Source: Paenibacillus piri (lineage in GTDB: Bacteria; Bacillota; Bacilli; Paenibacillales; NBRC-103111). From it: a stretch of DNA of 64,000 bases. This document shows, one piece after another, positions 57,593-64,000 of this stretch. How positions within the stretch are numbered: the first letter of the stretch is position 1; every line of letters begins with the position of its first letter. A model generated the notes under the pieces. The model was given only the letters and a program-made list of their open reading frames with translations. It was not told the origin of the DNA and searched no databases. The position numbers and the translations under genes are program-made. The DNA lies in contig NZ_SMRT01000002.1 of assembly GCF_004354045.1 (NCBI RefSeq), positions 186,001 through 250,000 on the forward strand, in the 5' to 3' direction.

Positions 57593-59566
57593 ATGGCGGA
57601 ACAACTCGATTTGTTTGCTGAAAAAACAACCACGCGGACGGATTACGACGCTGACGATATACAAGTGCTGGAAGGTCTTGTAGCGGTCCGGAAACGGCCG
57701 GGTATGTACATAGGGAGCACGAGCGCTTCCGGGCTTCATCATTTGGTATGGGAAATCGTGGATAATGCCGTCGACGAGCATTTGGCCAAGTTTTGCACCA
57801 AGATCGACGTGACGATTCATAAAGATCAATCCATTACCGTTCAGGACAATGGTCGGGGAATTCCGACCGGCATGCATAAGACGGGCATTCCGACGCCGCA
57901 AGTCGTGTTTACGATTTTACATGCCGGGGGCAAGTTCGGCGGCGGAGGATACAAGAAGTCGGGCGGTCTGCACGGCGTAGGCGCTTCGGTCACGAACGCG
58001 CTGTCCGAATGGCTCGAGGTGACGATATACCGGGAAGGTAAAACGCATCGCCAACGGTTTGAATATTGGGTTGACGACAAGGGGATCGAACATGTAGGAG
58101 AGCCGGTTACCGGCCTTGAGGTGCTTGGCAATACAAGACAGACCGGCTCGAAAATTACGTTTAAACCGGACAAGCGTGTGTTTCAATCCGGGATCGCGCT
58201 AAACTACGATACGCTCGCCGAACGGCTGCAGGAAATTGCATTCCTCAACTCCGGCTTGCAGGTGACGATCAAGGACGAACGTGCCGATAAAGAAGAAGTG
58301 TTCCAATACGAAGGCGGCGCCAGCCAGTTCGTCCAGTTTTTAAACGAGGAAAAGACGGTGCTGCACGACGTTATCCATTTCATGGCGGAAAAGGATGATA
58401 TCGAGGTTGAAGTAGCGCTCCAATATAACGACGGCTACACGGAAACGATCGTTTCGTTTGTCAACTCGATTCCTACCCGCGGCGGAGGCACGCACGAAAC
58501 CGGCTTTAAAACCGCTTATACCCGCGTCATGAACGATTATGCGCGCAAAACGGCCATACTTAAAGAAAAAGATAAAAATTTGGATGGTCAAGATTTGCGC
58601 GAAGGCATGATGGCGGTCATCAACATCAAGATGGGCGAGGTTGAATTTGTCGGCCAGACGAAGGATCAGCTAGGCAGCGCTTCGGCGCGGAGCGCGGTCG
58701 ATTCGGCCGTATCCGATAAAATGGCCGTCTTTCTGGAGGAAAATCCGCAAACCGCGCAGATGATCATGAAGAAGGCGGTTCAATCCGCCAAGGCGCGCGA
58801 AGCCGCGCGAAAAGCGCGCGAAGAGGTGCGCAGCGGCAAAAAAGGCAAAAGCGAAAGCTCCAATCTGGGCGGCAAGCTGACGCCGGCACAATCGAAGGAC
58901 TATACGCGCAATGAGCTGTTTATCGTGGAAGGCGATTCGGCGGGCGGCTCGGCCAAGCAGGGCCGCGATTCGAAGCATCAGGCGATTTTGCCGTTGAAGG
59001 GCAAGCCGATGAATCCGGAGAAGGCCAAGCTGATCGACATTATGCGCAACGATGAATATAAAGCGATCATCGCCGCGATCGGTGCGGGCGTAGGGCCCGA
59101 ATTCGACGCATCGGAGAGCAATTACGCGAAAATTATTATCATGACCGATGCGGATACCGACGGCGCTCATATTCAAGTGCTGCTGCTTACGTTTTTTTAC
59201 CGCTATATGAAGCCGTTGATAGATTCAGGCAAAGTATATATCGCACAGCCGCCGCTCTTCAAGGTGACCAAAAAAGCCGGGAAATCGAGCGCGATCCGGT
59301 ATGCATGGACGGATGAGCAACTGAGCGCGCTGACGAAGGAAATGGGCAAAAATATCGAATTGCAGCGATACAAAGGCTTGGGCGAGATGAATCCGGACCA
59401 GCTGTGGGAGACGACCATGGATCCGGAGACGCGCACACTGCTGCAGGTGCAGATTGAGGACGCGGCCAAAGCCGAACGGCGCGTATCTACGCTGATGGGG
59501 GATAAGGTAGACCCGCGTAAGCGATGGATTATCGAGAATGTCGACTTTACCGAGTTCGAGGAGTAG
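57593..59566 (+). CDS. parE: DNA topoisomerase IV subunit B
   Basis: 657 residues from ATG 57593 (GGGAGGC 4-5 nt upstream), GHKL ATPase plus TOPRIM. ATP-site motifs are EIVDNAVDEH, VQDNGRGIPTG and GLHGVGASVTNALS. TOPRIM residues are EGDSAGGSAKQGRD and MTDADTDGAHIQ. Topo IV decatenates sister chromosomes. It is called parE, not gyrB, because it is directly followed by a parC-like gene and lacks the recF/dnaA neighbourhood. An insertion rich in Ala/Arg/Lys lies around residues 400-430. Confidence 0.93.
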   Translation: MAEQLDLFAEKTTTRTDYDADDIQVLEGLVAVRKRPGMYIGSTSASGLHHLVWEIVDNAVDEHLAKFCTKIDVTIHKDQSITVQDNGRGIPTGMHKTGIPTPQVVFTILHAGGKFGGGGYKKSGGLHGVGASVTNALSEWLEVTIYREGKTHRQRFEYWVDDKGIEHVGEPVTGLEVLGNTRQTGSKITFKPDKRVFQSGIALNYDTLAERLQEIAFLNSGLQVTIKDERADKEEVFQYEGGASQFVQFLNEEKTVLHDVIHFMAEKDDIEVEVALQYNDGYTETIVSFVNSIPTRGGGTHETGFKTAYTRVMNDYARKTAILKEKDKNLDGQDLREGMMAVINIKMGEVEFVGQTKDQLGSASARSAVDSAVSDKMAVFLEENPQTAQMIMKKAVQSAKAREAARKAREEVRSGKKGKSESSNLGGKLTPAQSKDYTRNELFIVEGDSAGGSAKQGRDSKHQAILPLKGKPMNPEKAKLIDIMRNDEYKAIIAAIGAGVGPEFDASESNYAKIIIMTDADTDGAHIQVLLLTFFYRYMKPLIDSGKVYIAQPPLFKVTKKAGKSSAIRYAWTDEQLSALTKEMGKNIELQRYKGLGEMNPDQLWETTMDPETRTLLQVQIEDAAKAERRVSTLMGDKVDPRKRWIIENVDFTEFEE

Positions 59567-59572
59567 ATAACT

Positions 59573-62017
59573 TTGACGATACTGGAAAACTTTTTACCCG
59601 CATTTCTGGAGGAAGTGGTCGGAGACCGTTTCGGCCGCTATTCCAAATATATTATTCAAGACCGTGCGATTCCCGATGTGCGAGACGGACTGAAGCCTGT
59701 GCAGCGACGCATTTTGTATGCGATGTACGATGCCGGCAATACGCCGGACAAGCCGTACCGCAAGTCGGCCAAAACGGTCGGCGACGTGATGGGCAATTAT
59801 CATCCGCATGGCGATGCGTCCATTTATGACGGGATGGTCAGAATGGCACAGCCTTGGAAGATGGGTCATATGCTGGTCGACGGCCATGGCAACTGGGGCT
59901 CGCTGGATGACGATCCGCCGGCCGCTATGCGTTATACCGAAGCTCGCCTGTCGGAAATCGCGCTGGAACTGCTGCGCGATATCGAGAAGCGCACTGTGCA
60001 GTTTAAAGATAATTTCGACAATACGACCAAGGAACCGGTCGTGCTGCCGTCCCGTTTTCCGAATTTGCTGGTCAACGGCGTCAGCGGCATTTCGTCCGGT
60101 TTTGCCACGGAAATTCCGCCGCATAATTTGCGCGAGACGATCGATGCATGCATCGCGGTCATCGACAAGCCCGATATCGATCTGGAGGAGCTGATGCAAA
60201 TCGTCAAAGGTCCCGATTTTCCGACCGGCGGCATCATTATGGGCTCCGAAGGCATCCGCGAAGCGTATCGTACGGGGAAAGGGCGGATTTATGTTCGCTC
60301 GCGCACCGAAATCGAGCAGCTGCGCGGCGGCTTGCAGCAGATCGTAATTACCGAAATCCCGTATCAGGTCGTGAAATCGCGGCTTGTCACGGCGATGGAA
60401 AACATACGTCTGGAGAAAAAAATCGAAGGTATTTCCGTCGTACGCGACGAGAGCGGCCGCCAGGGCTTGCGGATTGTGATCGAGCTGAAAAAAGACGCCG
60501 ACGCGCAAGGAATACTCGCCTATCTGTTAAAGAAGACCGATCTGCAGGTTACTTATAACTTCAACATGGTCGCGATCGTCAACAAAACGCCGAAGCAGCT
60601 TGGCATTAAAGACATGATCGACGCTTATGTCGGCCATCAGAAGGAAGTTGTCACTTTCCGCTCCCGCTTTGAGCTGGAGAAGGCCGAGGACCGCGCCCAC
60701 GTGTTGGAGGGGCTGGCCAAGGCGCTTAACATACTGGATGAAGTTATTGCAGCCATCAAGGCATCCAAAAACCGCCAGGACGCGCAGCAAAATTTGGTTG
60801 CCCAGTTCGGCTTCACCGAACGTCAGGCTGACGCCATTTTAACTTTGCAGCTGTACCGCTTGACCAACCTTGAAATCCACTCGATCGAGAAGGAGCTCAA
60901 GGATGTCCAAAAGACGATTGCTTATTTAAACGGGATTTTGGGCAGCGAGAAAAAGCTGATGGCGGTCATCAAGGACGAAATTACGGAAATCCGCAATAAA
61001 TACGGCATCGACCGGCGTTCCGACATTCAGGACGAGGTGGAGGAGCTGAAGGTCAACCTCGAGGTTATGGTGAGTGCGGAGGATGTGTATGTCACCTTGT
61101 CCAACGAGGGTTATATTAAACGGACAAGCAAATTGTCGTTTACCCGTTCCGGTGGAGAAATTGATAAAACTGGGCTGAAGGAAGGCGATTATGTACGCTA
61201 CCTGCTCGAGGTGAACACGCTCGAAAGCCTGCTCATCTTCACGCAGAAAGGCCAATATTACTTGCTGCCGGTTCATCAGGTTCCGGAATACAAATGGAAG
61301 GAAAACGGCACTGCGATCGTTAATGTGATCCCGATTCCGAAGGATGACCGGATCGTTAATGTGATTCCGATTAAGGATTTCGAGGAGCAGGGCCGGTCGG
61401 TCGTGTTTATTACGAAACGCGGACAAGTGAAACGGACCGATCTGAAGGAATACTTGACCAATCGCTCCATCGGCATCGTCGCCTGCAAGGTCGCCGATCA
61501 TGACGCCGTCATTGAAGTGCGTCTCAGCAGCAACGATCAGGATATTATGCTGGTTTCGAAGCTGGGCATGGCGATCCGCTTTGCGGAAAGCGAAGTGAAT
61601 CCGATGGGTCGCGCAGCGGGCGGCGTTCGCGGTATCCAGCTGAAGGACGAGGATGAAGTGATCGGTGCCGAGTGGATCAAGGGGGAGGAAGGTGAGCTGC
61701 TCGTCGTATCCGAGCTTGGTTACGCAAAACGCTCGCTCATTCTCGATTATCCGGTTCAGGGCCGCGGCGGCAAAGGGATCTTCACGTTCGAATTCCGCGA
61801 CGGCAAGCGCGTAAAGCCGAATGGCACCCAACTGGTGAAGGCATTTGCGGTAAAAGAGGAGCTGTTCATTACGGCGTTCCTGCAGAGCGGCGAGCGTGTC
61901 TCCTTCTCTTCGGAAAACACGCCGATCGAACAGCGCAAATCGACCGGAAGACAGGTCGTATCGGTGAAAAAAGCCGATATGATTACCGATTTATTGAAGA
62001 GCGACAATCAATCGTAG
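59573..62017 (+). CDS. parC: DNA topoisomerase IV subunit A
   Basis: 814 residues from TTG 59573, close behind the parE stop with CGAGGAG as ribosome site. The breakage-reunion domain has [36 protein letters not shown] (the quinolone-resistance region) and the catalytic Tyr121 in [16 protein letters not shown]-like loops in the C-terminal beta-pinwheel begin around residue 500 ([17 protein letters not shown]). It partners ParE in decatenation. The 3' end overlaps the small minus-strand gene by 10 nt. Confidence 0.94.
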   Translation: MTILENFLPAFLEEVVGDRFGRYSKYIIQDRAIPDVRDGLKPVQRRILYAMYDAGNTPDKPYRKSAKTVGDVMGNYHPHGDASIYDGMVRMAQPWKMGHMLVDGHGNWGSLDDDPPAAMRYTEARLSEIALELLRDIEKRTVQFKDNFDNTTKEPVVLPSRFPNLLVNGVSGISSGFATEIPPHNLRETIDACIAVIDKPDIDLEELMQIVKGPDFPTGGIIMGSEGIREAYRTGKGRIYVRSRTEIEQLRGGLQQIVITEIPYQVVKSRLVTAMENIRLEKKIEGISVVRDESGRQGLRIVIELKKDADAQGILAYLLKKTDLQVTYNFNMVAIVNKTPKQLGIKDMIDAYVGHQKEVVTFRSRFELEKAEDRAHVLEGLAKALNILDEVIAAIKASKNRQDAQQNLVAQFGFTERQADAILTLQLYRLTNLEIHSIEKELKDVQKTIAYLNGILGSEKKLMAVIKDEITEIRNKYGIDRRSDIQDEVEELKVNLEVMVSAEDVYVTLSNEGYIKRTSKLSFTRSGGEIDKTGLKEGDYVRYLLEVNTLESLLIFTQKGQYYLLPVHQVPEYKWKENGTAIVNVIPIPKDDRIVNVIPIKDFEEQGRSVVFITKRGQVKRTDLKEYLTNRSIGIVACKVADHDAVIEVRLSSNDQDIMLVSKLGMAIRFAESEVNPMGRAAGGVRGIQLKDEDEVIGAEWIKGEEGELLVVSELGYAKRSLILDYPVQGRGGKGIFTFEFRDGKRVKPNGTQLVKAFAVKEELFITAFLQSGERVSFSSENTPIEQRKSTGRQVVSVKKADMITDLLKSDNQS

Positions 62018-62175
62018 CTGTTGTAATTCGCTTCCTGCTTTTCGATAAAGTTGACAAACAGCTCCAGAACGGCCCACATCGGCATCGACTCATCCAATCG
62101 GTCGAGCCATTGCGGGTCGTTTATTATTCCGTACTGCAAAGCACGTTCCCCAATCAGCTGTTTCCATTTTTCCAT
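62008..62175 (-). CDS. Small hypothetical protein
   Basis: 55 residues from the ATG at 62175, with TAAGGAGTG 8 nt upstream; a longer start at 62205 lacks a site. The sequence is helical and amphipathic ([39 protein letters not shown]). Not recognised. It converges on parC and overlaps its stop. The good ribosome site supports it being real. Confidence 0.65.
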   Translation of the reverse strand: MEKWKQLIGERALQYGIINDPQWLDRLDESMPMWAVLELFVNFIEKQEANYNSYD

Positions 62176-62308
62176 ATCTGCATCACTCCTTACATGAATT
62201 GACAAGCCCCGCCTATAGTTAAACGCCTATCTTGCAGTATATGTTGAAACCGGTCTAAAGTTCCGCCTTTTTATCGATTAATGTCTTAAAGTATTTATGA
62301 TATTAACC

Positions 62309-62337
62309 TTTAAACGGCTGGAAGGTAGTGGTATAAT
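62309..62337 (+). promoter_or_regulatory. Promoter of the MarR gene
   Basis: TTTAAA (62309-62314), 17-bp spacer, TATAAT (62332-62337) with an extended TGG just before it. About 50 nt of leader precedes GTG 62391. Confidence 0.65.
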
Positions 62338-62390
62338 AAATTCAACAAACGAGGAAAAATTTTGGAGTTGAAAACAGGAGTGATAAAACT

Positions 62391-62798
62391 GTGATAACCC
62401 AAGAATTCGCTAAGCTGTGGTGGAAACTATCCAAGGATTTGCACAACCATATGGATACGGAGCTGTCCCCGTCGTTGACGGAAGGCCAGTTGACCGTGCT
62501 TGAGCTGCTCGTAAACCGCGATCGAATGAAACCGTCCGATTTTATCGAATTTCTCGCAACGACTCCGGCCGCTATTACAACCTTGCTGGATCGTATGGAA
62601 AAGGCAGAGCTTATAACCCGGGAGCGCGATGAGAAGGATAGGCGCATCGTATGGGTGCAGGTTTCGGAGAAAGGCAGAATGGAGTGCGAGCGCGGGATTC
62701 GAATACGCGAACGGTTTTTGCAAAGCTATTTAAGCCGAATTTCCACGCATAATCAGCAGCTGCTGGTCTATTTGCTGGGCAAGGTTGCAAACGCCTAA
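62391..62798 (+). CDS. MarR-family transcriptional regulator
   Basis: 135 residues from GTG 62391, about 10 nt after AGGAG. Winged helix: LTEGQLTVLELLV, the recognition region RMKPSDFIEFLATTPAAITTLLDRMEKA and the wing ITRERDEKDRRIVWVQVSEKG. MarR proteins bind DNA as dimers and are released by small ligands or oxidation. No cysteine is present, so thiol sensing is unlikely. No palindromic operator is obvious next to its promoter. Confidence 0.92.
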   Translation: MITQEFAKLWWKLSKDLHNHMDTELSPSLTEGQLTVLELLVNRDRMKPSDFIEFLATTPAAITTLLDRMEKAELITRERDEKDRRIVWVQVSEKGRMECERGIRIRERFLQSYLSRISTHNQQLLVYLLGKVANA

Positions 62799-62818
62799 GC
62801 GTAAACTTGCGGTGCCGG

Positions 62819-62848
62819 TTGCTTTTTCGGCAGGGCAAGCGTTACAAT
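62819..62848 (+). promoter_or_regulatory. Probable promoter of the ZTP riboswitch-folD unit
   Basis: TTGCTT (62819-62824), 18-bp spacer, TACAAT (62843-62848). Transcription would start near 62855 and quickly enter a small hairpin, AAGCTC-GCAT-GAGCTT (about 62862-62877), then the aptamer. Confidence 0.5.
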
Positions 62849-62882
62849 AAGATTAATTTAAAAGCTCGCATGAGCTTGCAAT

Positions 62883-62956
62883 TGGCTGTGTGTGACTGGC
62901 GGAGCATGGGGAACCATGAGGGAGCACGCAGAGACATATGCCGTACGCCTGGGCAA
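62883..62956 (+). ncRNA. ZTP (pfl) riboswitch aptamer
   Basis: The two conserved halves of the ZTP class are present: GTGACTGGCGGA followed by GGGGAACC and GGGAGCAC, then after a short linker GCCG-TA-CGCCTGGGC. It lies directly upstream of a terminator and folD, a classic regulon member. The aptamer senses ZMP/ZTP, which build up when 10-formyl-THF is short, and then prevents termination so that folD is expressed. Confidence 0.93.
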
Positions 62957-62957
62957 A

Positions 62958-62986
62958 GGTAAGGGAGCGCATCCCTTGCCTTTTTC
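62958..62986 (+). terminator. Expression-platform terminator of the ZTP riboswitch
   Basis: GGTAAGGGA (62958-62966) / TCCCTTGCC (62972-62980), one wobble, loop GCGCA, then TTTTTCTG. It begins next to the aptamer's final CGCCTGGGC, so ligand-bound folding can exclude it. Confidence 0.88.
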
Positions 62987-63075
62987 TGTTGAAAAGCACA
63001 ATACGACTAAGTAAGTCGTGTGTCATTCGTTGTTTCAAGCTGCTCACACTATTTTATGGAAAGGATTGGAAGAAC

Positions 63076-63939
63076 ATGACAACAAATCCGATCATTTTAG
63101 ACGGTGCCCGGGTAGCGGACACGATCAAGGAGCAATTGGCACAGCGTGTATTACGGCTGGCGGAGCGGCAGGTCGTTCCGTGCCTTGCGACCGTGCTGGT
63201 CGGCGACGATCCGGCCTCCGAGACGTATGTACGGATGAAAGGGAGCGCCTGCAAGCGGCTCGGCATGGTTTCGCGGCGCATCCATTTGGATCGCGAGACG
63301 TCGACGGAGCAGCTGCTCGATGTCATCCGGCAGCTGAACGAGGACCCGCTCGTGCACGGGATATTGCTGCAGCACCCGGTACCGCCGCACATCGATGAGC
63401 GGGCCGCCTTCGACGCGATAAGCCTGGAAAAAGACGTGGATGGCGTGACGACGCTCGGGTTCGCCCAGACGGCCTTCGGCTTCGGCGCTTTCCCGTCCTG
63501 CACGCCTGCGGCGATAATGGCAATTCTTGATGCGTATCAATTGCCTATCGAGGGCAAGCATGCCGTCGTCATCGGAAGAAGCCCGATTCTCGGAAAGCCG
63601 GTGTCGCTCCTGCTGCTGAACCGCAATGCGACCGTAACGATCTGCCATTCCAAAACGCAGGAGCTGGCTTCAATTGTCCGGTCTGCGGATATCGTCGTCG
63701 CTGCCGTGGGCAGGCCCAGGTTTGTCCAGGGAGATTGGATAAAACCCGGCGCCGTCATCCTCGACGCCGGCTATAACAAAGGCAACATCGGCGATGTGGA
63801 TTACGATGCTTGCTTGCAGCGGGCAAGCGCGATTACGCCGGTGCCCGCCGGGGTAGGGCCGGTTACGATCGCCATGCTGCTCCGGCATACGGTCGACGCG
63901 GCGGAAAACGCCGCGAGTGCACAGACAATCATGGCTTAG
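63076..63939 (+). CDS. folD: Methylenetetrahydrofolate dehydrogenase/cyclohydrolase
   Basis: 287 residues from ATG 63076, behind AAAGGATTGG; the frame is open further upstream but overlaps the riboswitch. FolD interconverts 5,10-methylene-, methenyl- and 10-formyl-THF. Motifs are ILVG-like TVLVGDDPASETYVRMKGSA (catalytic Tyr/Lys region), VHGILLQHPVP, KDVDGVT, the NADP site VVIGRSPILGKPVSLLL and PVPAGVGPVTIAMLL. It supplies formyl-THF for purines and methylene-THF for PanB. The last 61 nt of the window after it hold nothing recognisable. Confidence 0.96.
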   Translation: MTTNPIILDGARVADTIKEQLAQRVLRLAERQVVPCLATVLVGDDPASETYVRMKGSACKRLGMVSRRIHLDRETSTEQLLDVIRQLNEDPLVHGILLQHPVPPHIDERAAFDAISLEKDVDGVTTLGFAQTAFGFGAFPSCTPAAIMAILDAYQLPIEGKHAVVIGRSPILGKPVSLLLLNRNATVTICHSKTQELASIVRSADIVVAAVGRPRFVQGDWIKPGAVILDAGYNKGNIGDVDYDACLQRASAITPVPAGVGPVTIAMLLRHTVDAAENAASAQTIMA

Positions 63940-64000
63940 GTGCGAACGCTGCGGCGGGTAACTCTATATGATGTTTCCCGCAGTTCATCGACAGTCTCTA

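Noticed and set aside
1..64000. tRNA genes, rRNA, CRISPR arrays, prophage or insertion sequences
   Set aside because: None could be recognised; the direct repeats present are hairpin units without spacers, and no transposase or integrase coding sequence was seen.

Overview
The window looks like the chromosome of a Paenibacillus-type bacterium (Firmicutes, Paenibacillaceae). The evidence is moderately high GC with strong GGAGG ribosome sites, frequent GTG/TTG starts, bacillithiol genes (bshA, bshB1), sporulation-linked genes (ypjB, a GerM-domain lipoprotein), an S-layer-domain protein, a double dynamin of DynA type, and gene order that follows the Bacillus subtilis trp-his-tyr-qcr-dapB-pan-dinG region. 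No phage, IS element, CRISPR array, tRNA or rRNA was seen. It reads as core chromosome with a few rearranged or inserted blocks.

Layout. 1-7441: end of the trp operon (trpD partial, C, F, B, A), a small divergent membrane-anchored gene, then hisC and tyrA. 7442-9127: a strong promoter with catabolite-type (cre) operators driving a very short terminated RNA, then an ECF sigma factor and its zinc anti-sigma factor. 9238-12492: histidine phosphatase, an unrecognised 375-residue protein, gamma-carbonic anhydrase, an IDEAL-domain peptide and a YpiF-like protein. 12733-16880: menaquinol:cytochrome c reductase qcrABC with its promoter and terminator, then ypjA and ypjB. 16907-24870: a YitT-family gene on the other strand, a tandem structured repeat, MazG, a TPR protein, dapB, mgsA, bshB1, bshA, cca and birA. 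25151-31673: panB, panC, panD, a TPR-like protein, dinG and rex. 31913-33679 (minus strand): a DUF47 protein and a Pit phosphate transporter. 33954-44722: mtaD, a YpmB-like protein, a compact FtsH-type protease with a membrane partner, an amidase, a GerM-domain lipoprotein, an SLH protein, nth and a small unknown. 44899-48585: the double dynamin. 48746-52693: a leader peptide and terminator followed by a heterodimeric ABC exporter. 52998-57478: M23 endopeptidase, SGNH esterase and an ABC-2 transporter. 57593-63939: topoisomerase IV (parE, parC), a small minus-strand gene, a MarR regulator, and folD behind a ZTP riboswitch.

How the parts fit. Most genes supply amino acids (Trp, His, Tyr, the lysine/diaminopimelate branch), cofactors (pantothenate, biotin attachment, folate one-carbon units), bacillithiol and respiration. 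Cell-envelope and stress functions dominate the second half. The least explained parts are non-coding. These are the cre-controlled short RNA at 7575-7658, a dispersed ~115-bp structured repeat whose stem varies but still pairs (17798, 35921, 48850) and which sits directly before two start codons, and the leader ORF plus terminator before the ABC exporter. Among proteins, the FtsH-like protease lacking its extracytoplasmic domain, coupled to a one-pass membrane protein (36055-38080), is the best candidate for an undescribed functional pair.
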